The notes beneath the pieces were generated by a model, which saw nothing but the letters and a program-made list of their open reading frames with translations, searched no databases and was not told the origin of the DNA. A stretch of 64,000 nt of DNA from Pseudomonadota bacterium (GTDB taxonomy: Bacteria > Pseudomonadota > Alphaproteobacteria > Reyranellales > Reyranellaceae). Shown one piece after another: positions 26,291 through 35,741 of the stretch; position 1 is the stretch's first letter, and each line of letters opens with the position of its first letter. A program made the position numbers and the translations under genes. The stretch spans positions 22,435 to 86,434 of the forward strand of contig JAEWIV010000115.1 in assembly GCA_023386865.1 (NCBI GenBank), given 5' to 3'.

Positions 26291-27473
26291 GCGGCCACGC
26301 CGTATCGGCGGTTTGGACAAAAAGGTTCCCTCAAGCCAGCAGGCCGAGCCGAACTGGCGGCCTCCTCGATTGGCCGCGCCGCGCCGCTGGCTGCGGCGCT
26401 TCCTGCTGCTCCTCGGCCCGCTGGTAGTGGCGATTGTCGGCGGCTACTTTTATGTGACGGGCGGCCGCTACGTTAGCACGGAGAATGCTTACGTGAAGGC
26501 AGATAAGGTGATGATCGCCGCGGAAGTCTCCGGCCTTATCGGTGAGGTCTCGGTGCGCGAGAATCAGCGTGTGGCCATGGGCGATGTGCTATTCCGTATC
26601 GACGACCGGCCCTATCATATAGCGTTGGCCGAGGCGGAGGCGCGGCTTGCCGGCCTGCGCGACGAGATCGAAAGCCTGAAGGGCAGCTACCGGCAGAAGC
26701 AGGAGGAGCTGGCGCTTGCCCGGACCAACCTGGCTTTCGCCGAGACCGAGTTCGAGCGGCAGTCCAAGCTGGTCGTCAGCGCCGTCATTTCCCGCAGCAA
26801 GCACGATGCCGCCCGCCACGACTTCGACGTGGCCCGGCAGCGTATTCGGGTCACGGAGCAGGAGCTGGCGCAGATCCAGGCACAGCTTGCCGGGGACCCG
26901 GACATCCCGGCGGAGCGCCACCCGCGATTCCTGGCAGCAAAGGCGGCTGTCGATCGTGCCGCTCTCGACCTCAAACGAACCATCGTGCGCGCGCCCTTCG
27001 CGGGTATCGCGAGCAACACCCCGCAGGTCGGCCAGCAGGTCATCGGAAACGGCCCGATGAGCAGCCCGGTGATGAGCCTCGTCGCCTACACCGGCCTCTG
27101 GATCGAGGCGAACTTCAAGGAAACTGATCTGGCCCATGTCCGCCCCGGCCAGCCGGTGACGATTTACGTGGACACTTATCCCGACCGCGAGTGGCAGGGG
27201 ATTGTCGAAAGCCTCAGCCAGGCGACGGGCGCGGAATTTTCCGTCATCCCGCCCCAGAACGCCACCGGCAACTGGGTCAAGGTGGTGCAGCGCATCCCTG
27301 TGCGTATCGCCGTCGAGACGAGCGGCCGGGATCCGCGGTTGCGCTCCGGCATGAGCACGACAGTCGAAATCGACACCGGGCATCGCCGGCCGGTCCCTAG
27401 CTTCGTGCGGACCGCGCTCTCTTGGATCGGCGTCTCGCACAACGTCGCTGCCCAGGCGGAACCGAGCCGATGA
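26271..27473 (+). CDS. emrA: HlyD/EmrA-family membrane fusion protein
   Basis: A 400-residue periplasmic adaptor with one N-terminal membrane anchor (FLLLLGPLVVAIVGGYFYV), the barrel-sandwich entry TENAYVKADKVMIAAEVSGLI, a coiled-coil hairpin of about 100 residues, and the returning lipoyl strand RTIVRAPFAGIASNTPQVGQQV. It links an inner-membrane EmrB pump to an outer-membrane channel. It overlaps the MarR gene and its stop overlaps the EmrB start (ATGA). No TolC-like gene is in the window. Confidence 0.94.
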   Translation: MQQDATERPRRIGGLDKKVPSSQQAEPNWRPPRLAAPRRWLRRFLLLLGPLVVAIVGGYFYVTGGRYVSTENAYVKADKVMIAAEVSGLIGEVSVRENQRVAMGDVLFRIDDRPYHIALAEAEARLAGLRDEIESLKGSYRQKQEELALARTNLAFAETEFERQSKLVVSAVISRSKHDAARHDFDVARQRIRVTEQELAQIQAQLAGDPDIPAERHPRFLAAKAAVDRAALDLKRTIVRAPFAGIASNTPQVGQQVIGNGPMSSPVMSLVAYTGLWIEANFKETDLAHVRPGQPVTIYVDTYPDREWQGIVESLSQATGAEFSVIPPQNATGNWVKVVQRIPVRIAVETSGRDPRLRSGMSTTVEIDTGHRRPVPSFVRTALSWIGVSHNVAAQAEPSR

Positions 27474-29005
27474 AGGAGTCCAGAGCCGCGAGCAGGCCGT
27501 TCGAACGCGGCCTGATCACTGTCTCCATCATGCTGGCAACGATCATGCAGGCGCTGGACACCACCATCGCAAACGTCGCGCTGCCGCACATGCAGGGCAG
27601 CATGTCGGCTACCCAAGACCAGATCTCGTGGGTCTTGACCTCCTACATCGTCGCGGCCGCGATCATGACCCCACCTACCGGTGTGCTGGCCGCTCGCCTG
27701 GGACGCAAGCGGCTGTTTGCGGTCATGGTGACCGGCTTCACCATCGCCTCGATGCTATGCGGCGCGGCTTCGTCGCTCGTCGAGATCGTGCTCTATCGCC
27801 TGTTGCAGGGAGCCTTCGGCGCCGGGCTTGTACCACTCTCGCAGGCCGTCCTGCTCGACACCTACCCGCCCGAGAAGCACGGCTCAGCCATGGCCATGTG
27901 GGGCGTCGGAGTAATGGTGGGCCCCATCCTCGGACCCACTCTCGGCGGCTACCTTACGGAGACCTACGACTGGCGTTGGGTTTTCTACATCAATCTGCCG
28001 TTCGGCATCTTAGCGCTCATCGGCATCCTCGCCTTTGTACCGGAAACACCCCGTGACCGGCGCCGCGGCTTTGACTTCTTCGGCTTCGCCCTCTTGAGCC
28101 TCTCCATCGGCGCGTTGCAGATGATGCTCGACCGCGGCGAGTCTCAGGACTGGTTCGCCTCGACCGAGATCGTGGTCGAGACGGTGCTCGCGGGTCTCTT
28201 CCTCTACATGTTTCTGGTGCACATGTTCACGGCGCGCGAGCCGTTCCTCGAGCCCGCCCTGTTCCGAGACCGCAACCTCGCAGTGGGACTCTTCCTCATT
28301 TTCATGGTCGGCGTGATCCTGCTCGCCACCCTCGCCTTGCTGCCACCCTTTCTGCAGAACCTGATGGGTTTTCCGGTGCTCACCACCGGCTACGTGCTCG
28401 CGCCGCGCGGGGTTGGCACCATGATTGCGATGATCATCGTGGGCCGCCTGATCGGCAAGCTGGACACCCGCCTGCTGATCCTGCTCGGCATCGGCCTGAC
28501 GGCGCTCTCCTTATGGGAGATGTCGGGCTTCACCACCGAGGTGCCGATTTCGACCATTGTCTGGACCGGCGTCACCCAGGGGCTGGGACTTGGCTTCATC
28601 TTCGTGCCGCTCAGCACCGTGACCTTTTCGACCCTCGCTGCCCACTATCGAAACGAGGGCACGGCCATGTACAGCCTGATGCGCAACATCGGCAGTAGCA
28701 TCGGCATCTCGATCGTCGTCACGCTGCTCGCCCAGAACACCCAGATCAACCACGCCGCCATTGCGGACGTCATGACTCCGTTCCGTACCATGCTGCAGTC
28801 GCCCTGGCTGCCGCAAGCGTGGAACTGGCACACGATGTCGGGCGTCACGGCCCTCAACGGCGAAGTAACACGCCAGGCGGCGACCATCGCCTATCTCAAC
28901 GACTTCACTTTTATGATGTGGGTGACGCTGCTATCGGCGCCGCTGCTGTTACTGCTCCGGAAATCACGAATGCCCGCGGTCGCGAAGCCTGCCGTGACGG
29001 AGTAA
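27470..29005 (+). CDS. emrB: DHA2-family MFS efflux pump (EmrB/QacA)
   Basis: A 511-residue inner-membrane drug/proton antiporter with fourteen hydrophobic segments. Motif D1 at TM1 is ALDTTIANVALPHMQGS, motif A is LAARLGRKRLFAVMV, and motif C (antiporter) is GVGVMVGPILGPTLGGYL. Translationally coupled to the EmrA gene. Together with MarR it forms a complete regulated efflux operon, whose substrate would be hydrophobic acids, uncouplers or plant phenolics by family precedent. Confidence 0.95.
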   Translation: MKESRAASRPFERGLITVSIMLATIMQALDTTIANVALPHMQGSMSATQDQISWVLTSYIVAAAIMTPPTGVLAARLGRKRLFAVMVTGFTIASMLCGAASSLVEIVLYRLLQGAFGAGLVPLSQAVLLDTYPPEKHGSAMAMWGVGVMVGPILGPTLGGYLTETYDWRWVFYINLPFGILALIGILAFVPETPRDRRRGFDFFGFALLSLSIGALQMMLDRGESQDWFASTEIVVETVLAGLFLYMFLVHMFTAREPFLEPALFRDRNLAVGLFLIFMVGVILLATLALLPPFLQNLMGFPVLTTGYVLAPRGVGTMIAMIIVGRLIGKLDTRLLILLGIGLTALSLWEMSGFTTEVPISTIVWTGVTQGLGLGFIFVPLSTVTFSTLAAHYRNEGTAMYSLMRNIGSSIGISIVVTLLAQNTQINHAAIADVMTPFRTMLQSPWLPQAWNWHTMSGVTALNGEVTRQAATIAYLNDFTFMMWVTLLSAPLLLLLRKSRMPAVAKPAVTE

Positions 29006-29159
29006 GACCGAAATAAGAGCGGAGGAGATTGGCAGCGACGACCGAGGTCGGCTTCTGGGGGCTGACAGCGGTCGAGGTCAGGACCCGCAAGATAACTCAG
29101 CCTTCGACCATACAGGCCGCGGCCTTCTGACTCACTTTCCTGACTCAGGAAGACTAGCA

Positions 29160-30433
29160 TTACAGTTGCATGTTTCTTTTGAGGTTCGCGCGCTTGAGGT
29201 GAGCGCGGCGCGCGTCGGCCTGGTGGGCGCGGCGCCACAGTGACCACGCGATGATGTGGGTGGGTTGGATGCGCCGTTGAGCAAGCTTCCCGGAGATGCG
29301 GCGGATTTCCTGGATCGACCAGCGGATCAGGAACGCTTGGTCCGAAGACGCGGCAGCGTTTTTTGAGCGGCACGGCATTGGCGTGATGACGGATGACGGC
29401 CATCATGGCGAAGGCGAGCATGGCGAGCGAGACATGGCGATGCCAGCCATGCCAGGAGCGGGTTTCGTTGTGATCGAGACCGAGTTCGTTCTTGGCGGCT
29501 TCGAAGCTGTCTTCGATGGCCCAGCGATGACCTTCCACCGAGACCAGCTTTTCCATGGACGCGCCCTTGGAGCACCAGGTGGAGAAGAAAGCGAGCTCGC
29601 TGTCGGCGATGCTGCGGCGGATCATGAGTCCCCGTGTCCACTTGCCCTTGAGGGCGCTGTTGTATTCGCCGGCATGGATCGGCCAGTTCGAGACAAGCCC
29701 AGTCGTGCAGGCGCGGTCCTTTGGTTCCTTCGCCGGACGACAAGCGCCGCCAGGCGTTCTTGGGGAGGGCTTGCGCAATCTTCGCCGCGGTGCCCCGAAC
29801 AAATTGCTTCTTGCCCCAAGAGTTGAATACATGGTTGGCGGCAACACCCAGAACGTAACCCTTGCCCGCCTAGCGGAGCATCGTCTCGATGTCGCCCGTG
29901 CCATACACGCTGTCCGCTGCAACGAAGGAGAACGGCACCCTGGCGGCGATGGCGCGTGCAATCATCCGGCGCGCAATCTGCGGCTTGGTCGCAAAGTCCA
30001 CACCCTCCGGCACATGCGCCGCCTTCAGTCGCTCGGGATCGTCCGTCCATTCTTTCGGCAAATAAAGCGCCCGGTCGATGAAGGCATGGCCGTGGCGCGA
30101 CACGTAGGAGGCGAACACGCCGATCTGGCAATTGGTGATCTTGCCCGCCGAGCCCGTGTACTGACGCGCAACTCCGCACGAGGCTTTGCCCTGCTTCAGA
30201 AAGCCGGTCTCATCGATGACCAAGACTGCTTCCTCGTCGGCCAGCGTTTCCAGCGCGTAATCTCGCACGATGTCGTGCAGCGCATCGGCGTCCCACTGGC
30301 CGCGGCCCAGGATCGCCTGTTGCCGCCACGGGCCGGGATCGCCCGCCGCCTCCGCCCGCATCCAGCCCGTCTTGCGCGGCTCGCTCCCCAACAGCCCGTC
30401 CAGAAACTGTCCCGAGGGCTCGCCAATAGGCCG
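29160..30433 (-). mobile_element. IS701-family transposase remnant (frameshifted, 5'-truncated)
   Basis: A DDE transposase of the IS701 group scattered over at least four frames. From its 5' side: FERPIGEPSGQFLDGLLGSEPRKTGW, then VLVIDETGFLKQGKASCGVARQYTGSAG (catalytic Asp), ADSVYGTGDIE, NHVFNSWGKKQFV, then NELGLDHNETRSWHGWHRHVSLAMLAFAMM (catalytic Glu region), and finally RRISGKLAQRRIQPTHIIAWSLWRRAHQ with stop at 29160. The first thirty or so residues are missing, and the remaining sequence begins within two bases of the panC stop codon. No clean terminal inverted repeats were found. Confidence 0.85.
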
Positions 30434-30434
30434 C

Positions 30435-31283
30435 TCAAACCGCGACGTTGTCGATCAGCCGAGTGCGGCCAAGCCGGGCCGCCGCTGCAATCCGCGCCGG
30501 GCCGGCGACACGTTCGATCGGCGCGAGGCTTTCAGCATCGACGACATCGAAGTACTCGACCTTGTCGAATCCTGCGGCAAGCAGCGCCTGCGCCGACTCC
30601 GCGGCCGCCTTGGCGCACGGCGTGCGGCCGTCCCGTACATTGGCCGCGAGCGCCGTGAGCTCGCGATACATCGCAATGGCAATCTTGCGTTCTTGGGGTG
30701 AGAGGTAGCGGTTGCGCGACGACATGGCGAGCCCATCGGGCTCGCGGATGGTCGGCATGCCTATGATCTCGATGGGCATGGCAAGATCGTGCGCCATGCG
30801 CTTCAGCACCTGGAGCTGCTGATAGTCCTTCTCGCCAAAGTAGCCGCGGTCGGGCATGGCCATTATCAGGAACTTGCACACGACAGTGGCGACGCCCTGG
30901 AAGTGGCCAGGCCTGAAGGGCCCGCACAGCCCCTCGGTCAGGCCAGCCACCATCACGGTCGTGAGCTGCGGGCCCGGGTACATCTCCTCCACACCAGGCG
31001 CATAAGCGATACGGCAGCCCGCCGCCTCAAGCTTGGCGAAGTCGCCCGCCTCGTCGCGCGGATAGGCGGCGAAATCCTCGTTCGGTCCAAACTGCGTCGG
31101 ATTGACGAAGATCGAGGCGACCGGCACGTCGCCGCGATCGAGCGCACCCTGCACCAAGCTCGTATGGCCCTCGTGCAGCGCGCCCATGGTCGGGATCATG
31201 CCGATAGTGCGGCCGGCAGCACGGAACTCGCCGACCGCATGGCGCAGATCGGCAACGGTCCGAACGACGGTGAGATCTTTCAT
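30435..31283 (-). CDS. panC: Pantothenate synthetase
   Basis: A 282-residue enzyme that joins pantoate and beta-alanine through pantoyl-adenylate. Signatures: MIPTMGALHEGHTSLV (the HxGH adenylate motif), SIFVNPTQFGPNEDF, FGEKDYQQLQVLKRMAHDL and GLAMSSRNRYLSP (KMSKS-like). The C terminus GRTRLIDNVAV is complete. ATG 31283 is chosen because GAGG lies nine bases before it; the upstream ATG at 31292 touches that site. A housekeeping gene with a transposase remnant fused to its 3' side; panB is not adjacent. Confidence 0.96.
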   Translation of the reverse strand: MKDLTVVRTVADLRHAVGEFRAAGRTIGMIPTMGALHEGHTSLVQGALDRGDVPVASIFVNPTQFGPNEDFAAYPRDEAGDFAKLEAAGCRIAYAPGVEEMYPGPQLTTVMVAGLTEGLCGPFRPGHFQGVATVVCKFLIMAMPDRGYFGEKDYQQLQVLKRMAHDLAMPIEIIGMPTIREPDGLAMSSRNRYLSPQERKIAIAMYRELTALAANVRDGRTPCAKAAAESAQALLAAGFDKVEYFDVVDAESLAPIERVAGPARIAAAARLGRTRLIDNVAV

Positions 31284-31358
31284 GCCGTCCATCCTCGTAC
31301 GCTACGCCCGTAGGGGCATGCCGTTCGGTCCTGTCGCCTAGCCCGTCCGAGGACGACG

Positions 31359-33038
31359 TTAGCTCACGGCGTTGCCGCCCCTTGCCAGCAGCGCGCCGGA
31401 CAAGGGTGGCGCCGCGGAGGTGAGGACGATCCCCTCGTAGCCTTTCTGCGCGACCTCGGTGATGCGGGCCACGTACTTCGGAGAGCCGCCGTTGTAGACG
31501 AAGTAGCGGATCCTGCCGTGCTCGTGGCCGGGGACGTTCGAGTTGTAGCCGGTGAACCAGGACTTGGCCTTCCGCATCAGCATCGTCGCGTACATCTGCG
31601 TGACGTGGGCGGTCCAGCTTTCTTCCGCTTCGCGCGTCGCCTCGGCGCGTATGTAGCCGTGCTCCCACATATGCTCGAGCAGGTCGGTGCACCAGTTGAC
31701 GCCGGTCTCAATGCCACGCGGGTAGTTGGTCGAGGCGGAGCCGCTCTGCGGCCCCGCCGGCATCAGAAGATTCGGGAAGCCATGGATGAGCATCCCGAGG
31801 AACGTCGACGGTCCGTCCTTCCACTTGTCGCGCAGCGTCTCGCCATCGACACCCCGGATGTCGATGTGATCGAAGGCGCCGGTGATCGCATCGAAGCCCG
31901 TGGCGTAGACGACGATGTCGAAATCGTAGTCGCGCTCGGTGGTGCGCAGGCCGGTCTCGGTCACTCGCACGATCGGCGTCTCGCTGATGTCCACGAGGTG
32001 CACGTTGGGCCGGTTGTAGGCCTCGAAGTAATGGGTCTCCATCGGGACCCGCTGGACGCCAAAGCCGTGATCCCGGGGAATCAGCTTCTCCGCGACCACG
32101 GGGTCCTTCACCCGCCGGCGGATGCGGTCCGCGATGTATTCGGAGAACTCCGCGTTCGCTTCCTCGTTGGTGAAGATCTCGCGGAAGTTCCGCAGCCAGA
32201 TCGCGAAGCCGGGTTGGTCGTAGAGCCGGTCCCAAAGCTTGCGCCGCTCCTCGCGCGAGACCTCGTAGAAGCCGCGCCGGTCCGGCTCGTGCTCGAAGCC
32301 GCCCGGCGTGCGTGCGCAGGTCGCGAAAATCTCGTCATAGCGCGCGCGGATATCGGCCATCTCCGCTTCGGAGATCGGCCCGTTGTTCAGCGGGGCGCTC
32401 CAGTTGGGCCGTCGCTGGAAGACCGTCAGCTCGCCGACCTTGTCGGCGATTTCGGCGATCATCTGAATGCCCGTTGCGCCGGTGCCAATGACGGCAACGT
32501 TCTTGCCCGCCAGCTCGACCGGTTCGTGCGGCCAGTAGAAGGTATGGAACGAGCGGCCCTTGAAGCTATCCATGCCCTCGAATCGCGGCAGGGTTGGAAT
32601 CGACAGCAGGCCCAGCGCCATGATCACGAACCGGCAGGTGAGTTCACGGCCATCCGCGATTTTCAGCCGCCAGAGATGGTGCGCCTCGTCGTAGTGCGCC
32701 GCCTCCACCTTCGCGTTGAACTGCATGTATTTGCGCAGGTCGAACTTTTCCGCGACATGGTTCAGATAGCGCAGATTCTCCGGCTGGCCCGAGAACCGCT
32801 CCTTCCAGTGCCACTCGTTCAGCAATTCCTTCGAGAACGAGTAGCCATAGGTGTAGCTCTCCGAGTCGAACCGGGCACCGGGATACCGGTTCCAGTACCA
32901 TGTCCCGCCGAGATCGGGCGCGGCCTCGAGCAGCATGGCGCGTACCCCAAGGTCGGCCAGCTGCTTGATCTGATAGATCCCGGCCACGCCGGCACCGATG
33001 ATGATGACCTCATAGTCCGGTTCGCTCCTGTCCCTCAT
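31359..33038 (-). CDS. FAD-dependent Baeyer-Villiger-type monooxygenase (1)
   Basis: A 559-residue class B flavoprotein monooxygenase. It has the FAD Rossmann motif [35 protein letters not shown], the Baeyer-Villiger fingerprint FKGRSFHTFYWP, and a NADPH Rossmann motif VIGTGATGIQM. It would insert oxygen next to a ketone to form an ester or lactone. Its ATG overlaps the stop of the neighbouring monooxygenase (ATGA), so two paralogous enzymes are translated together. Confidence 0.93.
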   Translation of the reverse strand: MRDRSEPDYEVIIIGAGVAGIYQIKQLADLGVRAMLLEAAPDLGGTWYWNRYPGARFDSESYTYGYSFSKELLNEWHWKERFSGQPENLRYLNHVAEKFDLRKYMQFNAKVEAAHYDEAHHLWRLKIADGRELTCRFVIMALGLLSIPTLPRFEGMDSFKGRSFHTFYWPHEPVELAGKNVAVIGTGATGIQMIAEIADKVGELTVFQRRPNWSAPLNNGPISEAEMADIRARYDEIFATCARTPGGFEHEPDRRGFYEVSREERRKLWDRLYDQPGFAIWLRNFREIFTNEEANAEFSEYIADRIRRRVKDPVVAEKLIPRDHGFGVQRVPMETHYFEAYNRPNVHLVDISETPIVRVTETGLRTTERDYDFDIVVYATGFDAITGAFDHIDIRGVDGETLRDKWKDGPSTFLGMLIHGFPNLLMPAGPQSGSASTNYPRGIETGVNWCTDLLEHMWEHGYIRAEATREAEESWTAHVTQMYATMLMRKAKSWFTGYNSNVPGHEHGRIRYFVYNGGSPKYVARITEVAQKGYEGIVLTSAAPPLSGALLARGGNAVS

Positions 33039-34744
33039 TCTCCGCTCCTGTGCCGCCGCATTGACAAAGCCGGTGCCGCTGCTTCGGCTTCACGCACCGG
33101 CACCCTTTGCCGGGTCAACCTGAAGCCTTCGTACCCGCCCGCGGCGACGGCGTCGCAGCGCCGCTTGTAGGCGTCGAAGCCGCCGACATAGGGCATGAAC
33201 ACCCGCGGCTTGCCCGGGATGTTGGCACCGAGATACCAGGAGTTGGCGCGCGGGTAGAGCGTACCGTCGGCCACGGCATTGACGTGCCGCACCCAGGCGG
33301 CTTCGGCCTCGACCGTCGGTTCGATGCGATGGAGGCCATGTCGGCGCATGTGATCGAGGCAGCCGGCGATCCAGTCGGTGTGCTGCTCGATCGCGGCGAT
33401 CATCTGCGTCTTCACGCCAGGGCTGCCCGGGCCGGTGACGATGAACATATTGGGGAAACCGGCAACCATCAGCCCGAGATAGGTCACCGGGCCACCGGCC
33501 CATCTGTCCGCCAGCGTGGCGCCGCCGGTGGTGCGGATGTCGATCTCGCGCAGCGCGCCCGTCATGGCATCGAAGCCGGTGGCGAAGACGATGGCGTCCA
33601 GTTCGTACGCCACGCCGCCGGCGGTACGCAGGCCGTTCGGTGTGATCTCCAGGATTGGATCGCTACGCACGTCGACGAGCGTGACGTTGTCGCGATTGTA
33701 GGTCTCGTAGTAACCGGTATCGAGGCACAGCCGCTTGGTTCCGATCGGATGATCCTTCGGCGACAGCAGTTCAGCCGTCCTGGGGTCCTTGACGATGCTG
33801 CGGATCTTCTCGCGCACGAACTCCGACGCGGTGTCGTTGGCTTCCTTGTTCACCAGCAGGTCGGTGTAGGTGTAGAGGAAACTGATGCTACCGCCTTCCT
33901 GCCACTTGGCTTCGTAGGCGGCGCGGCGCTCCTCGGGTGTCGCTTGCAGCGCCGACTTGGTCGGCTTCGGATAGCCGGCGATGGCGAATGGTGTGTCGTA
34001 GGCGGCGCGGCGGCGGTCCGGATACTCGGCCTTGTGCCGGCGCTCGCGCTCCGGATCCATCGGCGCGTTGCGCGCCGGCAGGCTGAAGTTCGCCGTGCGC
34101 TGGAAGACATGCAGGTGACTCGCCTGCCGGGCGATGATCGGGATCATCTGGATGCCCGACGAGCCGGTGCCGATGACCCCGACTCGCTGGCCGCCGAAAT
34201 CGACGCCCTCATGCGGCCAGAGCCCGGAGTGGTACCACTTGCCCCGGAAGTCGCGTAGGCCCCTGAATTCGGGCACGCGCGGCGTCGACAGGTTGCCGGC
34301 GGCCATGATGCAGAAATGCGCCCGCACGACATCAGCGCTATCCGTCGTCAAAGTCCACTCGTTGGCTTCGCTGTCGAACAGCGCCGACGTCACGCGGGTG
34401 TTCAGCTGCACATCACGGCGCAGATCGAAGCGATCGGCGACGTGATTGATGTAGCGCAGGATTTCTGGCTGGGTGCCGTAGCGTTCCGGCCATTTCCAGG
34501 CCTGCTGCAGGTCGTCAGAGAAAGAGTAGGAGTACTCGAGGCTTTCGACGTCGCAGCGCGCGCCGGGATAGCGGTTCCAGAACCAGGTGCCGCCAATGTC
34601 GGAGCCGGCCTCGAAAGCGCGCACGCGCAGGCCCATGCCGCGCAGGCGGTGGATGGCGTACAGCCCGGCCAGTCCGCCCCCGACGATGGCGACGTCTAGT
34701 CGGGTCAAGGTACGCCCCTCAGGAAGGGTTGACGCGTCGGGCAT
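33035..34744 (-). CDS. FAD-dependent Baeyer-Villiger-type monooxygenase (2)
   Basis: A 569-residue paralog of the next gene: AIVGGGLAGLYAIHRL (FAD), [22 protein letters not shown], fingerprint FRGKWYHSGLWP, and VIGTGSSGIQMIP (NADPH). The ATG at 34744 with CGGAGG upstream is preferred to an ATG 25 codons earlier that would give an odd basic tail. The protein seems to be of cyclohexanone/steroid monooxygenase type; the two coupled copies may act on different ketones of one pathway. Confidence 0.93.
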   Translation of the reverse strand: MPDASTLPEGRTLTRLDVAIVGGGLAGLYAIHRLRGMGLRVRAFEAGSDIGGTWFWNRYPGARCDVESLEYSYSFSDDLQQAWKWPERYGTQPEILRYINHVADRFDLRRDVQLNTRVTSALFDSEANEWTLTTDSADVVRAHFCIMAAGNLSTPRVPEFRGLRDFRGKWYHSGLWPHEGVDFGGQRVGVIGTGSSGIQMIPIIARQASHLHVFQRTANFSLPARNAPMDPERERRHKAEYPDRRRAAYDTPFAIAGYPKPTKSALQATPEERRAAYEAKWQEGGSISFLYTYTDLLVNKEANDTASEFVREKIRSIVKDPRTAELLSPKDHPIGTKRLCLDTGYYETYNRDNVTLVDVRSDPILEITPNGLRTAGGVAYELDAIVFATGFDAMTGALREIDIRTTGGATLADRWAGGPVTYLGLMVAGFPNMFIVTGPGSPGVKTQMIAAIEQHTDWIAGCLDHMRRHGLHRIEPTVEAEAAWVRHVNAVADGTLYPRANSWYLGANIPGKPRVFMPYVGGFDAYKRRCDAVAAGGYEGFRLTRQRVPVREAEAAAPALSMRRHRSGE

Positions 34745-34849
34745 ACCGGATCCTCCGAGGGTTACATCCCGCGCATCACTGCGTTCGCGGGACCTTGTAC
34801 CATATGAACGATCATTCATTAGAATTTATATTAGCGCCCGCAGCGAGGT

Positions 34850-35535
34850 GGCGCTACTCGGCTGACGCATGGCAGCACAGCGCTATGTTGCAGGGCGCCA
34901 CGACACGTTCCGGATCGGCCGGCCGCGTCACCCGCCCCAGCTCCATTGAAGGTGCGACACGCGGCGCCAATCCCGAGGCGGCGCAGCAGTTCCTCCAAGA
35001 AGCCTCCCTCGATCGATCGGCACCACCGAGACATAGCGCCCGTCGATGCGTTCGTAGCAGTCGTAATCGGGAGCGCAGCCGCCATAGTCGCCGATCAGGT
35101 TAGACGGCGGCAAAGGCGGTGGGCCTTGCGTCCGATATGATGCAGCGCACCGGTCAGCGCGATGTAGTTGAGATCATGCCCGGCGGGCATGAACGACCCC
35201 TCCTGCCCCCAACCCGTCATGCGCCCGTAGGCAAGTCGCGGATTGCACGCGAGGCAGTCCGCAGGCCCGAGGCCGAGCCGCTCAGCGACACCAGGACGGA
35301 AAGCTTCGGTGAGCGCATCGGCCTCGGCCACGGGCGGCAGCGCGAGTCCGCGTGCGGGCGGTTGCTTAAAGTCAAGCGCTAGGGTCCGCCGCCCGCACAG
35401 GGTGAGGTTGTACTGAGCGGCCGGCCAATCGATACGCAGCACGGTGGCGCCCGTGTCGGCCAGCAGCGTAGCCGCCATAGGCCGCGGGCCGATGCCCGCA
35501 AGTTCAATCACCTTCAAACTAGCCAGTGGACCCAT
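34850..35535 (-). pseudogene. Alpha-methylacyl-CoA racemase-like (CaiB/BaiF) remnant
   Basis: An open N-terminal half ([36 protein letters not shown], then [18 protein letters not shown]) runs to about 35110. The frame then slips and continues as [11 protein letters not shown], followed directly by DYDCYERIDGRYVSV and, after another slip, GGFLEELLRRLGIG. The middle of the enzyme and its C-terminal third are missing. The gene is thus a decayed racemase with an internal deletion; an intact homolog stands at 49942-51111. Confidence 0.8.
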
Positions 35536-35741
35536 GATTTCCTCCTGTGCTTGGCAGAGCTCCCCCCGCCCACCACCGATCGGCGAGTTTCGAAGCGACG
35601 TTCAGCAGGAACCCACCGAGCGGGCTTCTTGCCGTGAAGTCGGGGCCTTTGACAGCGACCGCACGTCGCGTTCAGCATGCCGAACAACGTACCGGATACG
35701 GCGCACCCGCCGCGGCCAGTCACAACGAGGAGGAAACGGGC

